From Gemmatimonadota bacterium (GTDB taxonomy: Bacteria; Gemmatimonadota; Gemmatimonadetes; Longimicrobiales; Gaopeijiaceae): a DNA stretch of 64,000 nucleotides. Positions 59,416 through 64,000 of this stretch are shown here, one piece after another. Within the stretch, counting starts at the first letter, position 1; each line of letters begins with the position of its first letter. The translations under genes were made by a program, and so were the position numbers. Location of the stretch: positions 62,001 through 126,000 of the forward strand of contig JAJDYN010000025.1 of assembly GCA_022825135.1 (NCBI GenBank), written 5' to 3'. A model generated the notes under the pieces. The model searched no databases and was not told the origin of the DNA. It worked only from the letters and a program-made list of their open reading frames with translations.

Positions 59416-61335
59416 ATGGGACGCCTGGACGCAGACACAGGACGGGACTCGGCGGAGATCCGCGCCTTCACCAAGGCGATTCTGAGGGACCTCAAGGCCC
59501 TGGAGAAGATGCTCTCCGAGGGCATGATCGAGTCCGGGGTGCGCCGCTTCGGCGTGGAGCAGGAGTTCTTCCTGGTCGACCGCGGCTGGCGCCCGGCGAC
59601 CGTCGCGCTCGACGTGCTGGAGCATCTTCCCGCAGACACCTTCACGACCGAGCTGGCGCTCTTCAACCTGGAGGCCAACCTTCAGCCCAAGCTCCTCACC
59701 GGCCGCTGCTTCTCGGCCATGGAGGTCGAGATCGAGGAGAAGCTCGCGCAGGCGCGCGCCTCGGCGCAGCGGCAGGGGGCCGACATCGTCCTGTGCGGCA
59801 TCCTGCCGACCCTGGGCAAGTCCGACCTGTCCATGGACAGCATCACGCCCATGCCCCGCTACTACGCTCTCAACGATGCCCTCAACCGCATCCGGGGAGG
59901 GTCGTCGTACCGCCTGCGCATCGAGGGCACCGACGAGATCTTCGTCGAGCACGACTCGGTGATGGTGGAGGCGTGCAACACCAGCTACCAGGTGCACCTT
60001 CAGGTTTCCGCGGAAGAGTTTCCGAGCTTCTACAACGTGGCCCAGCTGGTGACCCCGCCGGTGCTGGCGGCGAGCGTCAATTCCCCGCTGCTTTTCGGCA
60101 AGCGGCTCTGGAACGAGACGCGCATCGCGCTGTTCGAGCAGTCGATGGACACGCGCAGCGCGACGCCCCACCTGCGCCAGACCAGCACGCGCGTGCGTTT
60201 CGGCGAGCGCTGGATCAACAAGTCGGTGACCGAGCTCTTCGAGGACGATATCGCTCGCTTCCGGGTGCTCCTGACCGGAGAGGTGACGGAGGATCCCTTC
60301 CAGGTGCTTGCACGCGGCGGCGTGCCCCGCCTCCCCGCGCTGCAGCTGCACAACGGCACGGTATACCGCTGGAACCGCCCCTGCTACGGCATCAGCGAAG
60401 GCAAGCCGCACCTGCGCATCGAGTGTCGGGTGCTGCCCTCGGGTCCGACGATCATGGACGAGGTGGCCAACGCGGCCTTCTGGATCGGCCTGGTGCTCGG
60501 GGGCGCCCGGGAGTACGGTGACGTCGCCAGCCGGGTCGACTTCGATTACGCCAAGGCCAACTTCGTGGCCGCCAGCCGCAGGGGCCTGGACGCCGGTTTC
60601 CACTGGCTCACCGGGGAGACCGTGAGCGCGCGCGACCTCCTTCTGGGAGAACTGCTTCCGCTGTCGCGGAGCGGGCTCGAGGAACTGGGGATCGAGGAGA
60701 CCGAAATCGACCACTACCTGGGGATCGTTCAGGGGCGCGTCGAGTCCGGCATGACCGGCGCGATGTGGCAGCTCAAGTCGCTGCGCAGCATGAGCGGACA
60801 GGGATCGGCCGCCGAGCGCATGACCGCGCTCACCTCCGGGATGGCCCATCGCCAGCGGGATCCGCGTCCGGCGCACACCTGGGAGCCGGCCGAGATCTGG
60901 GAAGCGGGCGGCTGGCGCTACAATTTCCTGAAGGTCGAGCAGTACATGGTGACGGACCTGTTCACCGTGCACGAGGACGAGCCGATCGAGCTGGCCGCCT
61001 TCCTGATGGACAAGCAGAACATCCGCCACGTCCTGGTGGAGAACGACGACCACACGCTGGTGGGGCTGGTCTCGTACCGGTCGATCCTGCGCCTGGTCGC
61101 CGCGTCCGGGGCCCCGGGCACCTCGGAGTCCGATCCGATCCGCACCATCATGGCGTCCGACGTGGTGACCGTGGAGCCCGAGACCTCGACCCTGGAAGCG
61201 ATCAGGATCATGCGCGAGAAGCGCGTGTCCGCTCTCCCGGTGGAGAAGAACGGCAAGCTGATCGGCATCATCAGCGAGCGCGATTTCCTGCCGATCGCCT
61301 ACCAGTTGCTGGAGGAGAAGCTGGAGGACGTCTGA
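59416..61335 (+). CDS. glutamate-cysteine-ligase-like domain fused to a CBS pair
   Basis: This is a 639-residue fusion. The first 430 or so residues resemble the GCS2-type carboxylate-amine ligases that make gamma-glutamylcysteine: GVRRFGVEQEFFLVD with the acidic metal site, TELALFNLEANLQP, RIEGTDEIFVEHDSVMVEACNTSYQVHLQV, WNRPCYGISEGKPHLRIECRVLPSGPT. Residues of about 508-630 form two CBS motifs (VTDLFTVHEDEPIELAAFLM with VLVENDDHTLVGLVSYRSIL; VVTVEPETSTLEAIRIMREK with LIGIISERDFLPI). CBS pairs bind adenine nucleotides, so ligase activity may be set by energy charge. The ATG at 59416 follows GAGG; an ATG at 59353 would add 21 residues. It stands alone, with no glutathione synthetase nearby. 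Confidence 0.85.
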   Translation: MGRLDADTGRDSAEIRAFTKAILRDLKALEKMLSEGMIESGVRRFGVEQEFFLVDRGWRPATVALDVLEHLPADTFTTELALFNLEANLQPKLLTGRCFSAMEVEIEEKLAQARASAQRQGADIVLCGILPTLGKSDLSMDSITPMPRYYALNDALNRIRGGSSYRLRIEGTDEIFVEHDSVMVEACNTSYQVHLQVSAEEFPSFYNVAQLVTPPVLAASVNSPLLFGKRLWNETRIALFEQSMDTRSATPHLRQTSTRVRFGERWINKSVTELFEDDIARFRVLLTGEVTEDPFQVLARGGVPRLPALQLHNGTVYRWNRPCYGISEGKPHLRIECRVLPSGPTIMDEVANAAFWIGLVLGGAREYGDVASRVDFDYAKANFVAASRRGLDAGFHWLTGETVSARDLLLGELLPLSRSGLEELGIEETEIDHYLGIVQGRVESGMTGAMWQLKSLRSMSGQGSAAERMTALTSGMAHRQRDPRPAHTWEPAEIWEAGGWRYNFLKVEQYMVTDLFTVHEDEPIELAAFLMDKQNIRHVLVENDDHTLVGLVSYRSILRLVAASGAPGTSESDPIRTIMASDVVTVEPETSTLEAIRIMREKRVSALPVEKNGKLIGIISERDFLPIAYQLLEEKLEDV

Positions 61336-61353
61336 GGGGCGGGTCCGTCCGGA

Positions 61354-62493
61354 TCAGATCCTGATGTAGATGCGGCGCCGGTGCAGCAGCCACGCGACGG
61401 CGAGCCAGAACGCAACCTGCGCGAGGGCAAGCGCGAGCGAGCCGTTGTAGTCGCCCGCCCAGGACTGGAAGCCGTTGCGGAAGATCCAGTCGTAGAGGGA
61501 TGAGCCTTCCGGGCCGCCCACGGGAATCCGGCCCATCGTCTTGGCGAACATCCCCGAAGCCACGAAGATGGCGATCGAGTTCATGCCGCAGGCGACCAGC
61601 GGCGCGCTCCACGCGCCTCGCCAGCGCCTGACGTCGATGGCCCAGTACATCGTGCCCAGCACGAACAGCGCGGTTCCCGCGGTGAAAACCACGTAGGAAC
61701 TTGTCCAAAGGTTCTTGTTGATGGGGAAGACGGTGTCCCAGGCGAGGCCAAGGACGACCATAGCGGCGCCCGCGACCCACATGCCCTTGAGGAGGTCGCC
61801 GCCGGAGCGTCTCGACCGGAGCCATTCGCCGCAGAAGATGCCGAGGAGGCAAGTGCCGATGGCCGGGAAGGTGGAGAGGAGCCCCTCGGGGTCCCAGGTG
61901 CCCGACCACAGTCGGTCGGGCATGAGGGCGCGGTCGACGTGGGCAGCCAGATTGCCGTCCGGCGAAAGATCGCCCGCGACGCCACCGGGGGCCGGCACGA
62001 GCATCATCAGGGCCCAGTAGCCGAGGAGAAGCGCAGCCGTCGCGACCATGCGCCGCCGGGCCGACGCCCACAGGTAGAGCCCGGCCGCGGCGAAGTACAC
62101 CAGCCCGATCCGCTGGAGCACCCCGTAGAGCCGCATCTCGCCGAAGTCGAAGTCCGGGATCGCGCGCATGGCGAGGCCGATCGCGATCAGGATCAGCGAC
62201 CGGCGGACCACGTGCCGGAACAAATCCGTGCGCGCGGCTCCCTCGTCGAGCCGGCGCCGGAACGAGAACGGCATGGCGACGCCGACGATGAACAGGAAAT
62301 ACGGGAAGATGAGGTCGGTAGGGGTCCAGCCGTGCCACTCGGCGTGCGCAAGAGGCGCGTACACGTAGGCCCAACTGCCCGGGTTGTTGACCAGCACCAT
62401 TCCCGCGATGGTCAGCCCCCGGAACGCGTCCAGGGAGAGGAGCCGGTCCGAGGTTTCGGGCATGCTGCACACCAGGATCAGGGAACGTCTCAT
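61354..62493 (-). CDS. DUF5009/NagX-like membrane acyltransferase (heparan-alpha-glucosaminide N-acetyltransferase family)
   Basis: This is a 379-residue membrane protein with about ten helices. The opening RLLSLDAFRGLTIAGMVLVNNPGSWAYVYAPLAHAEWHGWTPTDLIFPYFLFIVGVAM is diagnostic for the HGSNAT/NagX group, in which the His of HAEWHGWTPTDL accepts or transfers an acetyl group across the membrane onto amino sugars. Later blocks include FPAIGTCLLGIFCGEWL, AWDTVFPINKNLWTSSYVVFTAG and ACGMNSIAIFVASGMF. The start may be the ATG at 62463 (MPETSDRLL) rather than 62493; neither has a strong site. It is convergent with the ligase-CBS gene, 18 bases apart. Confidence 0.88.
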   Translation of the reverse strand: MRRSLILVCSMPETSDRLLSLDAFRGLTIAGMVLVNNPGSWAYVYAPLAHAEWHGWTPTDLIFPYFLFIVGVAMPFSFRRRLDEGAARTDLFRHVVRRSLILIAIGLAMRAIPDFDFGEMRLYGVLQRIGLVYFAAAGLYLWASARRRMVATAALLLGYWALMMLVPAPGGVAGDLSPDGNLAAHVDRALMPDRLWSGTWDPEGLLSTFPAIGTCLLGIFCGEWLRSRRSGGDLLKGMWVAGAAMVVLGLAWDTVFPINKNLWTSSYVVFTAGTALFVLGTMYWAIDVRRWRGAWSAPLVACGMNSIAIFVASGMFAKTMGRIPVGGPEGSSLYDWIFRNGFQSWAGDYNGSLALALAQVAFWLAVAWLLHRRRIYIRI

Positions 62494-62581
62494 CCTTGCC
62501 GGGATTCTCGATTCTAACCGTTCCCGGTGGTGAACGCATTGGCGATGAGGTATCGGGGGCTCGAAGAGGATCCCGTGGTTC

Positions 62582-62660
62582 GATATCCCATCTTGTCCTT
62601 CAGAGATATCTTGTCTAGGATTGTAAGTATATTATGTTTTGCTTTTCTCTGGAGGTTGTC
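62582..62660 (+). promoter_or_regulatory. AT-rich promoter and operator region of vapBC
   Basis: This is the most AT-rich stretch of the area. TTGTCC (62593-62598), 17 bases, then TAGGAT (62616-62621) is a plausible sigma-70 promoter (4 of 6 matches in each box). Two copies of GATATC (62582-62587 and 62605-62610), each followed by CTTGTC or TTGTC, flank the -35 and could be VapBC autoregulation sites. The vapB ribosome site GGAGG is at 62651-62655. Confidence 0.5.
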
Positions 62661-62662
62661 GA

Positions 62663-62872
62663 TTGAGGAAGACCAGCGTCGAAGTGGACCACGGCCTCAT
62701 CGAGCAAGTTCGGCTGCTGCTTGGAACAGCCTCGATCAAGGATACCATCGACACCGCGTTGCGCGAGGTGCTGCGACGCGAGGCCAGACGGCAGGAGATC
62801 GCGGCGCTCTCCAGCATGGAGGGGCTTGATCTGGCCAACGAGACCGTCATGGCCAAGGCTTGGCGTCGTTGA
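62663..62872 (+). CDS. vapB: VapB-type antitoxin
   Basis: This is a 69-residue protein. I choose the TTG at 62663, seven bases after GGAGG, giving (M)RKTSVEVDHGLIEQVRLLL; this avoids an upstream extension of eight residues. The fold is ribbon-helix-helix: a short strand (TSVEVD), then helices around LIEQVRLLLGTASIKDTIDTALREVLRREARR, typical of VapB antitoxins that bind the operon promoter. The C-terminus (LSSMEGLDLANETVMAKAWRR) would occupy the toxin. It overlaps vapC by the TTGA sequence. The module lies alone between two metabolic genes, a common place for mobile addiction modules. Confidence 0.85.
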   Translation: MRKTSVEVDHGLIEQVRLLLGTASIKDTIDTALREVLRREARRQEIAALSSMEGLDLANETVMAKAWRR

Positions 62873-63297
62873 CACCGCAGGAAACGCCCGTCGTCTACCT
62901 GATCGACAAGAGTGCTCTGGCCCGCATGGAGGATCCTCGGGTCGGGGCGCGAGTGGTGCCGATCATCGAATCAGGCCGGGCGGCGACATGCTCCGTCGTC
63001 GACCTTGAGGTCCTCTACTCCACCCGCAACCATGCCGAGCACGCGCGTGTTCGGGGTCGCCGGGCACTGGCCTATCGGCGCATCGAACTTACGGAGGCCG
63101 TTTTCCAGAGGGCGATCGCCGTTCAGGGCTTACTCGCCCGCCGGGGACAGCACCGGCTGCCCATCCAGGACCTGATCATCGCGGCCGCGGCGGAGATTGC
63201 CGGCGCCACCCTTCTTCACTACGACTCGGACTTCGATACGATCGCGCTCGCGACGGGGCAGGAGGTCGAATGGGTGGCTCCGAGAGGCTCCCTGTAA
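62869..63297 (+). CDS. vapC: VapC-type PIN-domain ribonuclease toxin
   Basis: This is a 142-residue PIN nuclease. The TTG at 62869 overlaps the vapB stop (TTGA) and gives (M)TPQETPVVYLIDKSALARM; an upstream TTG at 62860 is also possible. Catalytic acids: Asp in YLIDKSALARM, Glu in CSVVDLEVLYS, Asp in LPIQDLIIAAAAEIAGA and Asp in LLHYDSDFDTIA, the normal four-residue set of a metal-dependent PIN site. VapC toxins cut tRNA or rRNA and are neutralised by VapB. The toxin looks intact, unlike the stub at 47.7 kb. Confidence 0.9.
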   Translation: MTPQETPVVYLIDKSALARMEDPRVGARVVPIIESGRAATCSVVDLEVLYSTRNHAEHARVRGRRALAYRRIELTEAVFQRAIAVQGLLARRGQHRLPIQDLIIAAAAEIAGATLLHYDSDFDTIALATGQEVEWVAPRGSL

Positions 63298-63304
63298 CCG
63301 CAGG

Positions 63305-64000
63305 CTACGCCACCACCTCCGCGAACGCGTCTCCCATCTTTTCCAGCGCTTCCTGCAGTTCGTGGGCGGGAGGACCGAACCCCAGCCGCAGGTAGTGGTC
63401 CATGCCGAAGTGGTCGCCGGGCACCACCAGCACGGACTTCTCGGCACGCAGCTTCTCCGCGAGCACGCTCGAGTTGACGGGAGCGTCGTAGCGGACGTAG
63501 CAGATGGCGCCCGCGTCGGGGGGATGGTAGCGGAAGAGGCCGTTGTGGGACTCCATCCACTCGGTGACCAGCGGCAGGTTGCGGTGCAGGATCGAGCGCG
63601 TGCGGGCCAGGATGCGGGCGCGCGCGTCCGGGGCCAGAGCGGCGGTCGCGAGGACGTCGGAAAGGGTCGCGGGGGTGATGGTGGTGAAGTCGGTGCGCGC
63701 CCACAGGGTCTCGGTGATGTCGGCCGGAGCGACGATCCAGCCGATGCGGAGGCCGGGCGTGCCGTACGCCTTGGAAAGCGAGTTGGTCACGATGGTGCGC
63801 TCGTACTCGCCCCACATGGAGGGCGTGGGGATGCCGGAGAGCTCCGCGCCCTGGTAAACCTCGTCGCACAGGATCCACGCGCCAGCGCGCTCCGCAGCCT
63901 CCACGATGCCCCGGCGCGACTCGGGGGTGAGGGAGGCGCCGGTCGGGTTGTTGGGGTTGGTGATCAGGATGAAGCGCACGTCGTCGTCGAGTATGGCGCG
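63305..64000 (-). CDS. class I/II pyridoxal-phosphate aminotransferase, C-terminal part (5' end outside window)
   Basis: The visible 232 codons are open to the right edge (RAILDDDVRFILITNPNNPTG), so the start is outside the window. Fold-type I blocks: NPNNPTG, WILCDEVYQGAEL with the PLP-ring Asp, and NSLSKAYGTPGLRIGW with the PLP lysine and an Arg. The C-terminal Arg that binds the substrate carboxylate would lie near DHYLRLGFG. This branch resembles aminotransferases that act on aspartate, alanine or capreomycidine-like substrates; specificity cannot be told from this part. It is convergent with vapC, 7 bases apart. Confidence 0.88.
   Translation of the reverse strand, partial: RAILDDDVRFILITNPNNPTGASLTPESRRGIVEAAERAGAWILCDEVYQGAELSGIPTPSMWGEYERTIVTNSLSKAYGTPGLRIGWIVAPADITETLWARTDFTTITPATLSDVLATAALAPDARARILARTRSILHRNLPLVTEWMESHNGLFRYHPPDAGAICYVRYDAPVNSSVLAEKLRAEKSVLVVPGDHFGMDHYLRLGFGPPAHELQEALEKMGDAFAEVVA

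Overview
The window is GC-rich (roughly two thirds G+C by eye), densely coded Gram-negative DNA. It carries two SusC/SusD-type outer-membrane pairs, many lipoproteins (lipobox Cys near residues 20-40), class A RNase P RNA, DUF1552/DUF1592 proteins and LVIVD/YVTN propellers. Together these suggest a marine or host-associated member of the Gemmatimonadota. That assignment is inference; no rRNA or ribosomal protein gene is present to confirm it. I see no insertion sequence, prophage, integrase or CRISPR array. The only degenerate gene seen is a toxin remnant at 47.7 kb.

Layout. 0-4.2 kb: the 3' part of a PhoR-like histidine kinase, msrB, and two minus-strand secreted beta-propeller lipoproteins. 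4.5-8.9 kb: a tight plus-strand operon of a Tat-exported LivJ-like binding protein, a HAMP receptor with no output domain, an OFA-type MFS carrier and an isocitrate-dehydrogenase-family enzyme. 9-15 kb: a lipoprotein with leucine-rich repeats and a zinc-protease motif, a zinc-ribbon membrane protein, glutaryl-CoA dehydrogenase, tRNA-Lys and a DUF6503-like lipoprotein. 15.4-30 kb: the centrepiece, a taurine-type sulfonate locus. It holds xsc (sulfoacetaldehyde acetyltransferase), tpa (taurine-pyruvate aminotransferase), pta (phosphate acetyltransferase) and an AGCS sodium:alanine symporter, interleaved with two paralogous amidohydrolase lipoproteins and a SusC/SusD pair. 30-33.6 kb: an FAH-type hydratase behind an inverted-repeat-rich control region, an exported P1/DmpA peptidase, a cupin and a cyclophilin lipoprotein. 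33.7-47.6 kb: a second SusC/SusD pair, a DUF1552 protein, an ankyrin protein, a large TolB-propeller/amidohydrolase fusion on the opposite strand, and a DUF1592 cytochrome-like protein. 47.7-51.1 kb: a Phd-like antitoxin with a toxin stub, ferritin, gamma-glutamyltransferase, rnpB and tRNA-Arg. 51.2-55.5 kb: a complete pst phosphate operon with two ATPase genes. 55.6-64 kb: a YkvI-like membrane protein, a 55-residue ORF, an M28 peptidase, an iodotyrosine-deiodinase-like flavoprotein, a glutamate-cysteine-ligase/CBS fusion, a DUF5009/NagX-like acyltransferase, a VapBC module and the 3' part of a class I/II aminotransferase.

How the genes may work together. Tpa, Xsc and Pta convert taurine plus pyruvate to acetyl-CoA, alanine and sulfite, and the AGCS carrier could handle the alanine. 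Placing SusCD and amidohydrolase lipoproteins within this set suggests uptake and cleavage of a taurine conjugate, which would be a sulfonate analogue of a polysaccharide-utilisation locus. No sulfite oxidase or exporter is visible in the window. Gene starts were moved from the longest ORF wherever a ribosome binding site, lipobox or 4-bp overlap favoured an internal start.
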